Notes: a model not told the origin generated them from the sequence alone. 64,000 nucleotides of DNA from Bacillota bacterium (GCA_021847575.1 JAJZQO010000007.1:1-64000); one strand, 5' to 3'. Counted from the stretch's first letter, positions 1 to 9,418 are shown. A program made the numbers and translations.

Positions 1-45
1 AGAACTCTCGAAGTCGCAACTCCGACTCTGCGGAGAGGAATATTC

Positions 46-954
46 ATGGAACACGCTGCGACGTGCGAGAGAGCGAAAAATCAAGGAAAACTTGCGGACC
101 CAACAAACGCTAGGTTTTCTGGAGCGGGGCGCAATGTGATCGCGGACCAGCATCTCCACCTTGAAAGGGGACCCTACAGCCCCGACAACTATCCGGTCAG
201 CTGGCTCGAGCAATATCTCGAGAAGGCGAAAGAGGCCGGCGTCCAGCGCCTGGGCGTCGTCGAGCACGCCTACCGCTTCGTCGAGGCACGGGGCCTGCTG
301 CCCGGCGCCTGGTCGGCTGAGCGCTGCCTCTACCGCATCGACCCGTACGTCGCCTTCGCCGAACGCGTCAAGGCGCGCCACCTCCCCGTCTCCTTCGGGC
401 TCGAGATGGACTTCATTTCAGGCCAGGAGGAGTCGATCGGCCGCTTCCTGTCGATCTATCCCTGGGACTTCGTGCTCGGCTCGGTGCACTTCGTCGACGG
501 AGTCGGCGTCGATCTCGAGCTGGACAGGCCCAACGCCGTCAGCATGGGCCACGAACGGCTCTGGCGGCGCTACTTCGAGCTGAGCCGCGAGGCGGTGCGC
601 TCGGGGCTGTTCGACGTCCTCACGCATCCCGATCTGCCGAAGATCTTCGGCCAGCCGGCGCCGGACTTCGCGCAGGCCGAGTACGAACGCACCGCCACGG
701 CATTGGCCGAGGCGGACATGGCGCTCGAATGCAACACGGCGGGCCTGCGCAAGCCCGTCGGCGAGATCTATCCCGTCCCCGCCTACCTGGCCGCGGCACA
801 GGCCGCAGGCGTGCCGGTCAGCCTCGGCTCGGACGCGCACGAACCTGAGAACGTCGGCAGGAATTTCGCTGACGCAATCGCTCTCCTGCGGTCGGTCCAA
901 TATGGCTCCGCCGTCCACTTCGTCGGCAGATGCCGCATCTCGTCGCCGCTCTGA
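46..954 (+). CDS. PHP-domain phosphoesterase, histidinol-phosphatase (HisJ) type
   Basis: Likely hydrolyses a phosphomonoester such as histidinol phosphate with a metal cluster in a PHP TIM-barrel fold. Metal-binding signatures are visible: DQHLHLE near residue 33, a GLEMD segment near 118, GSVHF near 145, LTHPD near 197 and GSDAH near 265. The 302 aa length is slightly above the usual 260-280 aa. ATG 46 has a good GGAGAGG site 7 nt upstream. An in-frame GTG at 136, just before the first metal motif and behind GGAG, would remove 30 poorly conserved residues and is a real alternative. No histidine genes are nearby, so the exact substrate is uncertain. The fold assignment is firm. Confidence 0.8.
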   Translation: MEHAATCERAKNQGKLADPTNARFSGAGRNVIADQHLHLERGPYSPDNYPVSWLEQYLEKAKEAGVQRLGVVEHAYRFVEARGLLPGAWSAERCLYRIDPYVAFAERVKARHLPVSFGLEMDFISGQEESIGRFLSIYPWDFVLGSVHFVDGVGVDLELDRPNAVSMGHERLWRRYFELSREAVRSGLFDVLTHPDLPKIFGQPAPDFAQAEYERTATALAEADMALECNTAGLRKPVGEIYPVPAYLAAAQAAGVPVSLGSDAHEPENVGRNFADAIALLRSVQYGSAVHFVGRCRISSPL

Positions 955-1010
955 AGGTCAAGGCCTGGCACTTTCCGCACCAGGTACGTCCACGCGAAAG
1001 GAGCGCCGGC

Positions 1011-1412
1011 ATGGCGCCACAAACACCACGGATCAAGCAGGCCCTCGATACGGCCCTCGGCTTCAGCGTGGTCAAGGAAGCCCCTGGCAGCGTGGAGGCG
1101 GATCTGCCGCTCGTGGGCCTCGTCGTCAACAGCCTCGGCCAGGCACACGGCGGCGCGCTCGTCTCCGTCGCAGACGCCTTGATGGCGAACCTCGCCGGAC
1201 CGCCGCGCGACCGCCCGGGCGTCCAGGAGGCCGTCACCGTGGACATTCACGCGCACTTCCTGCGCCCGGCGCGCGGCAGTCGCCTGCGCCTCGTCGCAGA
1301 TCTGCTCCAGACAGGGCGCAGCCTGGCCTTCGCACAGTGCCTCGTCTACGACGGCGAGGGGCGGCTCGCGGCGCAGATCACGGCGAGCTACGCCCTGCGC
1401 TCTCAGCCCTGA
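1011..1412 (+). CDS. PaaI-like hotdog-fold acyl-CoA thioesterase
   Basis: A 133 aa single-domain hotdog thioesterase that should hydrolyse acyl- or aryl-CoA thioesters in the cytoplasm. The family hallmark NSLGQAHGGAL (residues 40-50), with the HGGAL helix start, is clear and is followed by the VDIHAHFLRPA strand. I chose ATG 1011 because AAAGGAG lies 7 nt upstream. The longer ORF start at 930 overlaps the preceding gene and has no such site. PaaI-type enzymes commonly rescue CoA from dead-end aromatic CoA esters, which fits the benzoyl-CoA genes elsewhere in this window, although the gene is not adjacent to them. The substrate cannot be read from the sequence. Confidence 0.85.
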   Translation: MAPQTPRIKQALDTALGFSVVKEAPGSVEADLPLVGLVVNSLGQAHGGALVSVADALMANLAGPPRDRPGVQEAVTVDIHAHFLRPARGSRLRLVADLLQTGRSLAFAQCLVYDGEGRLAAQITASYALRSQP

Positions 1413-1590
1413 CGCTCTGACGCGGGAGCGGCGGGCCTTCATCTCGGCGCAGGGTCGCCGGGCAGGGACGAACCGGCCTCTCCTCTCCGCGGGCTGCCCA
1501 CGGGCCGGCAGCCATGTTCCAGCCCCTTCACCTCGCAGTCCCCCTCCCGCCCGTGCCCACGCCACAACAGCCCAAGCGCCCGGACCCGCG

Positions 1591-3600
1591 TCAGCCGGCG
1601 GCCTCGATCCGCACCCGCACCGTGTAGAACGTCGCACCGCCGCCGTAGTCCGAGAGTGCCTGCGACGTGAGGCGGTTGACGTTGCGCCCATGATCCTCGT
1701 GGTTCCAGCGCACGGCGTAGCTCACGACGCTGCCGGGCTGCGGCACGTCGCTCGCCAGGGCCGTCAGCTCCACCTCTCCCCGCTCGTTCCAGACGCGCAC
1801 CCGCGTGCCGTGGGCGATGCCGAGCCTTGCCATGTCCTCCCCCGCCATGAGCAGTTCCGGCAGGGGGTGGCCCCTGCGCAGGCTGGGCAAGTTGCCGAAG
1901 CTCGACTTGATCGTCTCGCGCGTCGAGGGCGTCAGGAGATCGAACTCGCCCGGACGCCCTCGACGCGCCGCAACCGCCTGCGCGGTCATGGTGCCTGGCG
2001 GCGGTGCCAGCTGCAGGCGGCCGCCGGGCCGAGGCACAGGCAGGTCGACGAAGGGTCGCGTCTCGGCCGGCAGGCGCAACTTCTGCACAGGCTCGCGCAG
2101 GAGCGCCTCGAACGTGATGCCGTCGAGCCATGGGTGTCCGCTCGTCAGGGCCTCCTCGATCAGGCTGCGGTCGTCGCTCTGCAGTTCGGCGTCTGTGAGG
2201 CCGATCGCCCGCGCGAGGCGGCGGAAGAACTCGGGGTTCGAGACCGCTTCCCCCTGTGGCGGCACGGCGGGCAGGCTCAGCTGCACGTAGCGGTGCCAGT
2301 AGGAGGTATGCAGGTCCAGGACCTCCATCGACATGGCGGCCGGCAGCACGAAGTCCGCGTACTTCGCGGTGTCGGTCAGCATTTGCTCGTGCACGACGGT
2401 CAGCAGGTCCTCGCGCGCGAGCCCAGCGAGGACCCTCGACTGGTCCGGCGCCGTGGCGGCCGGATTCGCATTGTAGACGAACAGCGCCTGCACGGGCGGC
2501 TTTGTCAGATCGAGCAGGGCGTCGCCGAGCTGCACCATGTTCACGTTGCGCGCGGCACCTTGCACCGGCGCGAGATCGCGGAGCGGGAAGGCGTCGCCGT
2601 TGCCCATGAGCAGTCCGCCGCCGACGTCGCGCCATGCGCCCGAGATCACGGAAAGGGCCGCGATGGCCCAGACCGTGGCCGCACTGTCGCTCTGGCGCTG
2701 CACGCCGTAGCCGGGCCTCAGAAGGAGCGGGCGGGCCGCCGCAATGCGCTCCGCGAGCTCGGCGATCGCGGCCGGCTCGAGCCCTGTGACCTCGGCCGTG
2801 CGCGTGATGCTCCAGGGCTCGACGAGCCCGAGGTAGTCGCGGAAGCCCTCGGCGCGCTCTTCGGCGAACTCCCGATCGTAGCGGCCGGTCGCGACGAGTT
2901 CGCGGCCGAGTCCGAGCGCGAGCGCGAGGTCCGTGGCGGGGCGGGGCTGGATGTGGCGGTCGTAGCGCCTGGCGGTCTCGGTGCGCAGGGGATCGATCGT
3001 CCAGACCTCGCCGCCCGCCTTGCGGGCCTCATCGAGCAGCGGGATCTGATGGACGTTGGTGGCCATCGGGTTCGCGCCCCAGAGCAGCACGAAGGCCGCC
3101 GCGGGAATCGTCTCGGGATCCGGCCCCATGACCGTGCCGAAGACCCAGCGCAGGGCAGCGTGGCCAGCTGCGGTGCAGATCGTCCGCTCGAGGCGGCTCG
3201 CGCCGATGCGCCCCCAAAGGCGCGCGTCGAGCGCGCCGCCGGCGAGCAGCCCCATGTTGCCCGCGAAGCTGTAGGGCAGCACCGCCTCGCCGCCGTGCTC
3301 GCGCAAGACCCTTTGCACGCGCTCCCCGATCTCCGCCATCGCCTCGTCCCAGGTGACCCGCTCGAACTCCCCCGCCCCCTTGGCGCCCCGCCGGCGCAGG
3401 GGATGCAGCAAGCGTTGCGGGTGGTTGAGACGTTCGAGATAGTGGTTCACTTTGTAGCAGAGGAAGCCGCGCGTCAAGGGGTGCGACGGGTCGCCCTCGA
3501 TGCGGCGGATGACGCCGTCCTGGACGTGGACCCGCAGGGAACACGTGTCGTAGCAGTCGTGCGGGCAGGCGCCATGCACCGCAATCTCCCCGGCCGCCAA
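1591..3600 (-). CDS. Molybdopterin (bis-MGD) oxidoreductase, YoaE/BisC-like
   Basis: A 669 aa DMSO-reductase-superfamily enzyme. The N-terminus carries the [4Fe-4S] ligand pattern: C12, C16 and C20 in CPHDCYDTC, plus C48 in GFLCYKV. It continues through WGANP (about residue 190) and the molybdopterin-dinucleotide-binding C-terminal domain. There is no twin-arginine leader, so it is probably cytoplasmic. The start is TTG at 3600, behind an ideal AAGGAGGTG site; no better start exists. It lies 27 bp after the ABC ATPase gene and is probably cotranscribed with it. The family resembles Bacillus YoaE, whose substrate is unknown, so I assign no reaction. Electrons would pass through the single cluster to an unidentified partner. 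Confidence 0.85.
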   Translation of the reverse strand: MAAGEIAVHGACPHDCYDTCSLRVHVQDGVIRRIEGDPSHPLTRGFLCYKVNHYLERLNHPQRLLHPLRRRGAKGAGEFERVTWDEAMAEIGERVQRVLREHGGEAVLPYSFAGNMGLLAGGALDARLWGRIGASRLERTICTAAGHAALRWVFGTVMGPDPETIPAAAFVLLWGANPMATNVHQIPLLDEARKAGGEVWTIDPLRTETARRYDRHIQPRPATDLALALGLGRELVATGRYDREFAEERAEGFRDYLGLVEPWSITRTAEVTGLEPAAIAELAERIAAARPLLLRPGYGVQRQSDSAATVWAIAALSVISGAWRDVGGGLLMGNGDAFPLRDLAPVQGAARNVNMVQLGDALLDLTKPPVQALFVYNANPAATAPDQSRVLAGLAREDLLTVVHEQMLTDTAKYADFVLPAAMSMEVLDLHTSYWHRYVQLSLPAVPPQGEAVSNPEFFRRLARAIGLTDAELQSDDRSLIEEALTSGHPWLDGITFEALLREPVQKLRLPAETRPFVDLPVPRPGGRLQLAPPPGTMTAQAVAARRGRPGEFDLLTPSTRETIKSSFGNLPSLRRGHPLPELLMAGEDMARLGIAHGTRVRVWNERGEVELTALASDVPQPGSVVSYAVRWNHEDHGRNVNRLTSQALSDYGGGATFYTVRVRIEAAG

Positions 3601-3627
3601 GCCGCCACCTCCTTCGCAATCGCGGTG

Positions 3628-4932
3628 TCAGTCTCCGCTGGGAGCGGCGCCCGGCTGCGCCTCGTCCCGCTCGAGATAGAGCTGGCGGGACTCCTGGTCG
3701 TAGGCGAAGATCTCGGCGTAGCGGCCCCACTCGATCAGGGTGTCGACCTGCCGCTCCGCCTCCTCGACACCGTAGCTCTGCTCCATCGCGTCGACGAAGA
3801 ACTCGCGGTTCATCCGCCCGTTGGACTTCTGAACCAGAACGCGCTCGATCTGCGCCAGCGCGGGACAGCGCTCGAGCGCCTGCGTGCGGAAGATCTCCTT
3901 GCGCTCGAGCAGGTTCGCGCCAGCGTAGCGCCGCCCCTGCGGCGTCAGCTCGATGTCGCCCTCGTGCACCTTGGCGAGACCCAGGAGTTCGAGGCCCTCG
4001 ACAATCGGCAGGAGGTCGTCGACGTCGAACTGCAGCTCCTCGCCCAGACGGTAGATGTCCTCGCGCGGGGCGTCCTCCAAAAGCTCAACCAGGCCGTTGA
4101 GCGCTCCCGAGCGCACGGCCGGGATCGGCTCGGGGCGCCTGCGCCCCTGGGCCGTCTCCTTCTCGCCAGCGCGCTGCGTCAGCAGGGAATAGATCTGGTC
4201 GACGATCTGCGCGAAGCGCCTGTCCTCGCGGTCGCGCCAGTGCGGCAGGGTGATCGCCACCTCCGCGCGCACCTCGGCGGGGTCGCGCGACAGCACGATG
4301 GCCCGGACCGCGAGGTAGACGGCCTCCTCGATCGAGTGGGTCACGATCACGACCGCCCTGGTCGGGATGCGCCGCTCGAGCCAGAGCTCGAGCAGGTCGC
4401 GCCTCAGGTTCTCCGCGGTCAGGACGTCGAGCGCCGAGAACGGCTCGTCCATCAGCAGCACGTCCGGGTCGACGACGAGCGCCCGCGCGAACCCGACGCG
4501 CTGTCGCATGCCCCCCGACAGTTCCTTCGGGTAGGCGCCCTCGAAGCCGTCGAGGCCGATCATGTCGATCACGCGCAAGGCCCGCTCGTGTCGCTCGGCC
4601 TCGATCAGCCCCTGTGCCTTGAGGCCGAGTTCGACGTTCTCCTGCACCGTCAGCCAGGGGAAGAGCGCGAACGACTGGAAGACCATGGCCACCCCGTTGC
4701 CACCGCGCTGGGCCATGGCGCCGTGGTAGGTGATGCGGCCGCGCGTCGGCGCGACGAGTCCCGCGATGATGCGCAGCAGGGTGGACTTGCCGGAGCCGGA
4801 GGGGCCGAGCACAGCCAGCACCTCGCCCTCGCGCACCGCGAGGTCGATGCCGCGCAAAACCTGCTTGCCGCCGCCGCCAGGCATCTCGTAGATCTTGTCG
4901 ATGTGCTCGGCCACGATCAGCGGCTCCAGCAT
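3628..4932 (-). CDS. ABC transporter ATPase, nitrate/sulfonate type with C-terminal AAA-associated domain
   Basis: The ATPase of an importer in the nitrate/sulfonate/taurine group. Residues 1-260 form the nucleotide-binding domain, with Walker A GPSGSGKST (43-51), signature LSGGMRQRV, Walker B VLLMDEPFSALD and the switch VIVTHS. Residues from about 290 to 434 form an additional domain (RSGALNGLVELLEDAP onward) of the AAA-associated kind found in a subset of these ATPases. At 434 aa it is much longer than a plain SsuB or NrtD. The gene follows the permease by 12 bp and precedes the molybdoenzyme by 27 bp. No substrate-binding protein gene is present in this operon, so the transported anion is unknown. 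Confidence 0.9.
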   Translation of the reverse strand: MLEPLIVAEHIDKIYEMPGGGGKQVLRGIDLAVREGEVLAVLGPSGSGKSTLLRIIAGLVAPTRGRITYHGAMAQRGGNGVAMVFQSFALFPWLTVQENVELGLKAQGLIEAERHERALRVIDMIGLDGFEGAYPKELSGGMRQRVGFARALVVDPDVLLMDEPFSALDVLTAENLRRDLLELWLERRIPTRAVVIVTHSIEEAVYLAVRAIVLSRDPAEVRAEVAITLPHWRDREDRRFAQIVDQIYSLLTQRAGEKETAQGRRRPEPIPAVRSGALNGLVELLEDAPREDIYRLGEELQFDVDDLLPIVEGLELLGLAKVHEGDIELTPQGRRYAGANLLERKEIFRTQALERCPALAQIERVLVQKSNGRMNREFFVDAMEQSYGVEEAERQVDTLIEWGRYAEIFAYDQESRQLYLERDEAQPGAAPSGD

Positions 4933-4944
4933 GGCGGTCGCCTC

Positions 4945-6654
4945 CTAGTCGAGATGATAGCGCGTCTCGGCGAGCCGGTAGAGCGGACGCCAGACGAGGC
5001 GGTTCATGGCGATGACGAAGAGCGACATCACAGCGATGCCGAGGAGCACCTGCGAGCCGTCGCCACGGGCCGTGGCGAGCGTGATGTAGGCCCCGAGGCC
5101 CTGCGCCACCAGCGTGTGGTGCTGCCAGCTCGCGACCTCCGCGACGATCGAGGCGTTCCAGGCCCCCCCCGCCGCCGTCACGCCACCCGTGACGAGCGAC
5201 GGGAAGATGGCCGGCAGCACGAGTTCCCGCCAGCGCAGCAGCCCCTTGAGGCCGAAGATGCGTCCCGCCTCCTTGAGGTCCTGCGGGATCGCGAGGCTGC
5301 CCGCGATGACGTTGAACAGGATGTACCACTGCGTGCCGAGCATCATCAGCGGGATCGCGCCGATGTCGAGGCCGGCCCGCACGCGCAAGAGCCACGCGAC
5401 CACGATCGGGAAGAGCATGTTGGCGGGGAACGATGCCGCGATCTGCGCGAGCGGCTGCGCCCAGCGCGAGACGCGCGGGCTGAGGCCGATCGCCACGCCG
5501 ACCGGCACCGTCCAGATGGCGCCGAGCAGCACGGCCGCCATCACCCGCAGCCAGGTCAGGATGCCGAGCCAGCCGACGTGCACGATCTCGTGCGGCGCGA
5601 TGCCCGACAGCAGGCGCCAGCCGGTGCGCAGGGCCAGAGCGAGCACAAGGACGCCGAGCAGGCCGAACAGCACGCGCCAGACCACGCTGGACTGCGCGCC
5701 CGCAGGCCTTCGCGCAGGCGGCCGGCTGAACCATCGCCAGAGCGTCTCCCAGGCGGGATGCAGGAGACGCCAGAGCCCCTCGACCAGCGCGGAGCGGCGC
5801 AGGAGCGTGAGCACGAACGACGTCGGCCCCTCCGCGGCTGGGGTCTGCTCGAGCTTGAAGCGCTGCGACCAGGCGACGATGGGACGCCAGAAGAGCTGGT
5901 CGACCAGCACGATCAGCACGATCATGACCGCGACGGCGGCGAGCATGGCGGGCGTATCGCCGCGCTGCTCGGCGAGCGCCATGTAGGAGCCGATGCCCGG
6001 CAGCATGACCCGCCGTCCGGAGAACGTCACCGTCTCAGATGCCGCAAGGAAGAACCAGGAGCCGCCGAACGACATCATGCTGTTCATCACGAGCGTGATG
6101 GCGGAACTCGGCAATTCGAGGTACCATAGCCGCGACCAGCGGCCCAGGCGGTAGACGTGGGATGCTTCCTCGAGATCGGCCGGCAGGGTGACGAGCGTGT
6201 GGTAGAAGGCGAAGGTCATGTTCCAGGCCTGCGCCGTGAAGATGGCGAAGACGGCGGCGATCTCCAGTCCGAGCGAACTGCCTGGGAAGAGGCCCGCGAA
6301 GAAGGCCAGGGTCGCCGAGAGGAAACCAAGCACAGGCACCGACTGCAGGATGTCGAGCAAGGGCACGAGAACGCGCCCGGCCCAGGGGCTTTTGGCGGCG
6401 AGGTAGCCGTAGACGACGGCGAAGACGAGCGAGGCGAGGAAGGCGATGAAGATGCGCAAAAGGCTCTCGCCCGCGTACAGCGGCAGTGCGGCCGGGCTCA
6501 GCGATATCGTGCCCACGTCGTGCAGCGGCAGGGCCATGCGGCCGCCAAGGCGCAGCACCGCCAGAAGCATGAGGAGCACCGCCGCGAATACGAGCAGGTC
6601 CACCCAGCCCAGGCGGACGCGGCGGGCGATGCCAGGTGCGGGAAACCAGCTCAC
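4945..6654 (-). CDS. ABC transporter permease with two fused transmembrane domains
   Basis: A 569 aa membrane protein containing two copies of the binding-protein-dependent permease domain in tandem, each with about six helices (first about residues 20-270, second about 340-569). The first EAA-type loop falls around DLEEASHVYRLGRWSRLW and the second around DLKEAGRIFGLKGLLRWREL. I set the start at GTG 6654, giving VSWFPAPGIARRV, because GGGGAGG lies 6 nt upstream. The ORF track extends to 7122 only through antisense of rqcH. One polypeptide probably supplies both halves of the channel, working with the ATPase encoded 12 bp downstream. This fused arrangement is known for some nitrate/sulfonate-like systems. 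Confidence 0.88.
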   Translation of the reverse strand: MSWFPAPGIARRVRLGWVDLLVFAAVLLMLLAVLRLGGRMALPLHDVGTISLSPAALPLYAGESLLRIFIAFLASLVFAVVYGYLAAKSPWAGRVLVPLLDILQSVPVLGFLSATLAFFAGLFPGSSLGLEIAAVFAIFTAQAWNMTFAFYHTLVTLPADLEEASHVYRLGRWSRLWYLELPSSAITLVMNSMMSFGGSWFFLAASETVTFSGRRVMLPGIGSYMALAEQRGDTPAMLAAVAVMIVLIVLVDQLFWRPIVAWSQRFKLEQTPAAEGPTSFVLTLLRRSALVEGLWRLLHPAWETLWRWFSRPPARRPAGAQSSVVWRVLFGLLGVLVLALALRTGWRLLSGIAPHEIVHVGWLGILTWLRVMAAVLLGAIWTVPVGVAIGLSPRVSRWAQPLAQIAASFPANMLFPIVVAWLLRVRAGLDIGAIPLMMLGTQWYILFNVIAGSLAIPQDLKEAGRIFGLKGLLRWRELVLPAIFPSLVTGGVTAAGGAWNASIVAEVASWQHHTLVAQGLGAYITLATARGDGSQVLLGIAVMSLFVIAMNRLVWRPLYRLAETRYHLD

Positions 6655-6753
6655 GCTGCACCTCCCCGGCCTGCCGCGCAGGCGTTCGCGGCAGAAAGCT
6701 TGGCCATTATACCTTGGCCCTGAGGCGGCCGAAACGTCCGGGCGGCGCCACGC

Positions 6754-8271
6754 ATGACCTTCGACTGGGTCACGCTGCAGGCGGTCGCCCGGGAACTTGC
6801 AGACCTGAGGGGCGCTCGCGTCGACCGGGTGGACGTCGAGGAGCGGCGCATCGTGCTGGTGCTCAGGCACGGGCAGGCATCCGCTCTCGCCTTCGACACC
6901 CGCGCGGAGATCGCGCCCGTCTACCTCCCGCCCGTGCCGGGCCGCCGGACGACCGCAGCCTCTGCGGCGGAACTCCTGCTCCGCCGCCACCTCGAGGGAG
7001 CGCGGATCAAAGGGGCGCGCAGTCCCTTCGGCGAGCGGCTCGTGCAACTCTGCCTCGAGGGGCGGGACCGTTTCGGCGATCTGCGCGACCTCTACCTTGT
7101 GGCCGAGTTCTTCGGCACGCACCCCGATCTCCTGCTGGTCGCCGACGCCCAGGTGGTCTGGACGCTCTACGGGCGGCGCAAGGGCCTGGGCGCTCCCTAC
7201 GCTGTGCCAGGCCCGAGACTCCTGCCGCCCTCCGTCAAGCCGCCCCTCTACGGACCCTCAGCCGCCGAGATCGCGCTGCGGGTCCAGGAGGGCAGGTACG
7301 AGCCGGTCCTCCTAGCAGCTGAGGGTCAGCCTCTGCGCGCCCTGCCATTCCCCCCCGCCTCCGGCCACGCGTCGCCACTGCCCGGCCTGCTCACGGGACT
7401 CTCGCAGGTCGCGGCGGCCGAACTGCGCCGGCGCCAGGAGCACGATCTGCGCCAGAGCCTGCTGAAGTCCCTCGCGCAGCGCACGCGAGCCCGCGGCACG
7501 GCGCTCGCCCGCAAGGAGGAGGAGCACCGCGAGACGCTGGGGGCGGAAGGTCTGCGCCACGACGGCGAGAGCCTCAAGGCAGGCCTGCATCTGGTCCGAC
7601 CAGGACAGGCGAGCGCCGTGCTGCCGGACGCCCTCGAGCCCGACCGGACCCGCACGATCGTTCTCGACCCGCAGCTTGCGCCGAGCGAAAACATGGCCGC
7701 CATCTTCCGTCGCTACCGCAAGCTGAGAAGCCGCGAGCAGCATCTCGCGGGCGACCTCGAAAGCCTGCGCGAAGAGCTCGCCGAGCTCGAGCGGCTCCGC
7801 CAGGAGGTGCAGTCTGCGGCGGACCTCGCCCAGCTCGAGGCCCTGCGCGAGACGGTGCTCGGCACGCGCCGGGAGAGCCGGCAGGGTCGCGACCAAGGCC
7901 CCATGCGCTTCCGCACGGCCGGCGGCCATGAAGTGCTCGTGGGCCGCAGCGCCAAGGAGAACGACGTCCTGACGCGCGCTGCGCGGCCGAGCGACCTCTG
8001 GTTCCACACGAAGGACAGGCAGGGAGCGCACTGCATCCTGCGCCCCCTGCCCGGCCGCGCCGTCGGCGCCCCGGACCGCCTGGAGGCGGCGCTCCTCGCC
8101 GCCTACTATTCGAAGCAGCGCCACTCAAGCCAGGTTCCCGTCGACTACACGTTCGTGCGCCATGTGCGGCGGCCGCGTGGCGCGGCCCCCGGATTCGTGC
8201 TCTACGACCACCACGAGACGCTCTTCGTCACGCCGAGCGAAGAGGCGATCGCCCCTATCAGGGCCCGTTGA
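6754..8271 (+). CDS. rqcH: Ribosome quality control protein RqcH (NFACT family)
   Basis: Binds stalled 50S subunits and recruits tRNA-Ala to add C-terminal alanine tails that mark nascent chains for degradation. The 505 aa protein shows the NFACT-N domain (from MTFDWVTLQAVARELADL), a helical middle and a coiled-coil stretch rich in Glu, Leu and Arg (about residues 325-385). The NFACT-R domain follows, with the typical DLWFHTKDRQGAH at about 414-426. It is shorter than the usual 560-570 aa mainly in the middle. ATG 6754 has no strong Shine-Dalgarno, but the N-terminal sequence fits the family. Its 3' end overlaps the convergent GH18 gene by 14 bp. Confidence 0.92.
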   Translation: MTFDWVTLQAVARELADLRGARVDRVDVEERRIVLVLRHGQASALAFDTRAEIAPVYLPPVPGRRTTAASAAELLLRRHLEGARIKGARSPFGERLVQLCLEGRDRFGDLRDLYLVAEFFGTHPDLLLVADAQVVWTLYGRRKGLGAPYAVPGPRLLPPSVKPPLYGPSAAEIALRVQEGRYEPVLLAAEGQPLRALPFPPASGHASPLPGLLTGLSQVAAAELRRRQEHDLRQSLLKSLAQRTRARGTALARKEEEHRETLGAEGLRHDGESLKAGLHLVRPGQASAVLPDALEPDRTRTIVLDPQLAPSENMAAIFRRYRKLRSREQHLAGDLESLREELAELERLRQEVQSAADLAQLEALRETVLGTRRESRQGRDQGPMRFRTAGGHEVLVGRSAKENDVLTRAARPSDLWFHTKDRQGAHCILRPLPGRAVGAPDRLEAALLAAYYSKQRHSSQVPVDYTFVRHVRRPRGAAPGFVLYDHHETLFVTPSEEAIAPIRAR

Positions 8272-9418
8272 GGTAGCTCCAGATGCTCGGATCCTCGAGG
8301 CCGAGGCGCCAGAGCACGATGCCGCGCAGCCCGTAGCTCGAGGCCAGGCGCACCTTGCTCTCGAAGTCGCTGAGGCCTTCGTAGTAGGCGATGTGGCGCA
8401 CGCCGTCCTGCCAGTAGACCAGGTCCTGGGATGTGGGCGACGCGCCGTGCTGCAGGGCGAGTTCCCGGAAAGCGCCGAACGAGAGGCCCTGTGCCGTGCC
8501 GCCGCCACCCCAGTCGTAGCCGTACAGGGGAATGCCCAGGACCACACGCCGCGGCGGGATCGTCCGCGCGGCGTAGTTGGACACCTGCCGCACCCAGGCG
8601 GTGCTCGCGATCGGCCCGGCGCTGCCGCCGGCGTAGTGCTGGTCGTAGGCCATGACCATGACGAGGTCGGCCTCCTTGCCGAGCGTCTTGTAGTCGTAGG
8701 CTCCTGTCCAGGAGTCGTGCGGCTCGTCGTTCGTCTCGGCCGGCACCGAGAGGGTGAGGTAGTAGCCGTAGCGGTGCAAGAGGTCTGCGAGCTGGCCCAC
8801 GAAATTCGAGTAGGCTTGCCGATCGCTGGGCGGCACACCCTCGAAGTCCAGGTTGATGCCGTCGAAGCCATCCTGCTCGCAGAGTGCGAGCAGGCTCTCC
8901 ATGGCCCGGCGCGAGGCGACAGCGCTCTCGAGCAGCGGTCCCAGGATCTGCCCGCCGTATTGGTTCTGCTGCACCATCGCGAAGACCCAGAGCTTGTGGC
9001 TGCGGGCATAGTCGAGCACCCTCTGGTCGGGCTGGCCGGTGACGGCGCCGTCCGCCCAGATGGTGTACCAGTCGGGCACGATGCCCGAGAGCAGGTGCGC
9101 GTCTTCCTGCAGGCTTTGGTAGCCGCCCCCGTTCGCGCCGCCCGCGTAGTAGCCCAGCACGATCGGCGTCGGCAGGCCGTCGCCGTGCGGTGCGCCGAGC
9201 ATCGCCACCTCCTGGGCTTGGCCCCTGCCGTGCAGCGGCGTCAGGAGCGCATCCACGCCGCGTGCGACGCGCGCGAGGAAGGCATGGTCGAAAAGCGCCC
9301 CCGCAGCGGCGATCCCGAGGATCAGCACGGCAAGGGCGACGAGATCCGTAAAGATGCCGCGCCGCACAGGCTCCCTCCACCTTCCGGGTTCGCCCATGCC
9401 TATGCGGCGCAGAGCCAC
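8258..9418 (-). CDS. Membrane-anchored glycoside hydrolase family 18 protein
   Basis: A 386 aa protein with a short cytoplasmic N-terminus, one hydrophobic segment (about residues 24-45, LVALAVLILGIAAAGALF) and an extracytoplasmic GH18 TIM barrel. The catalytic motif appears as DGFDGINLDFE (about 183-193), with Glu as the acid/base. The barrel end YYEGLSDFESKVRLA is typical of YaaH/SleL/YdhD-like peptidoglycan N-acetylglucosaminidases, although no LysM repeats are present. Given the germination genes nearby, a role in spore cortex or cell-wall turnover is plausible but inferred. Start GTG 9418 has GAGGGG 8-9 nt upstream and lies 12 bp after ridA, so the two are probably cotranscribed. A start at ATG 9397 is possible. 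Confidence 0.87.
   Translation of the reverse strand: MALRRIGMGEPGRWREPVRRGIFTDLVALAVLILGIAAAGALFDHAFLARVARGVDALLTPLHGRGQAQEVAMLGAPHGDGLPTPIVLGYYAGGANGGGYQSLQEDAHLLSGIVPDWYTIWADGAVTGQPDQRVLDYARSHKLWVFAMVQQNQYGGQILGPLLESAVASRRAMESLLALCEQDGFDGINLDFEGVPPSDRQAYSNFVGQLADLLHRYGYYLTLSVPAETNDEPHDSWTGAYDYKTLGKEADLVMVMAYDQHYAGGSAGPIASTAWVRQVSNYAARTIPPRRVVLGIPLYGYDWGGGGTAQGLSFGAFRELALQHGASPTSQDLVYWQDGVRHIAYYEGLSDFESKVRLASSYGLRGIVLWRLGLEDPSIWSYLNGP

Noticed and set aside
7-30. AGTCG-CAACTC-CGACT hairpin at the left edge
   Set aside because: A 5 bp stem near the window border; too short to call a terminator or leader structure.
1690-6129. 1479 aa plus-strand ORF
   Set aside because: It is antisense to three well-recognised minus-strand genes, is rich in Arg, His, Asp and Gln with no domain signature, and results from a lack of stops in GC-rich DNA.
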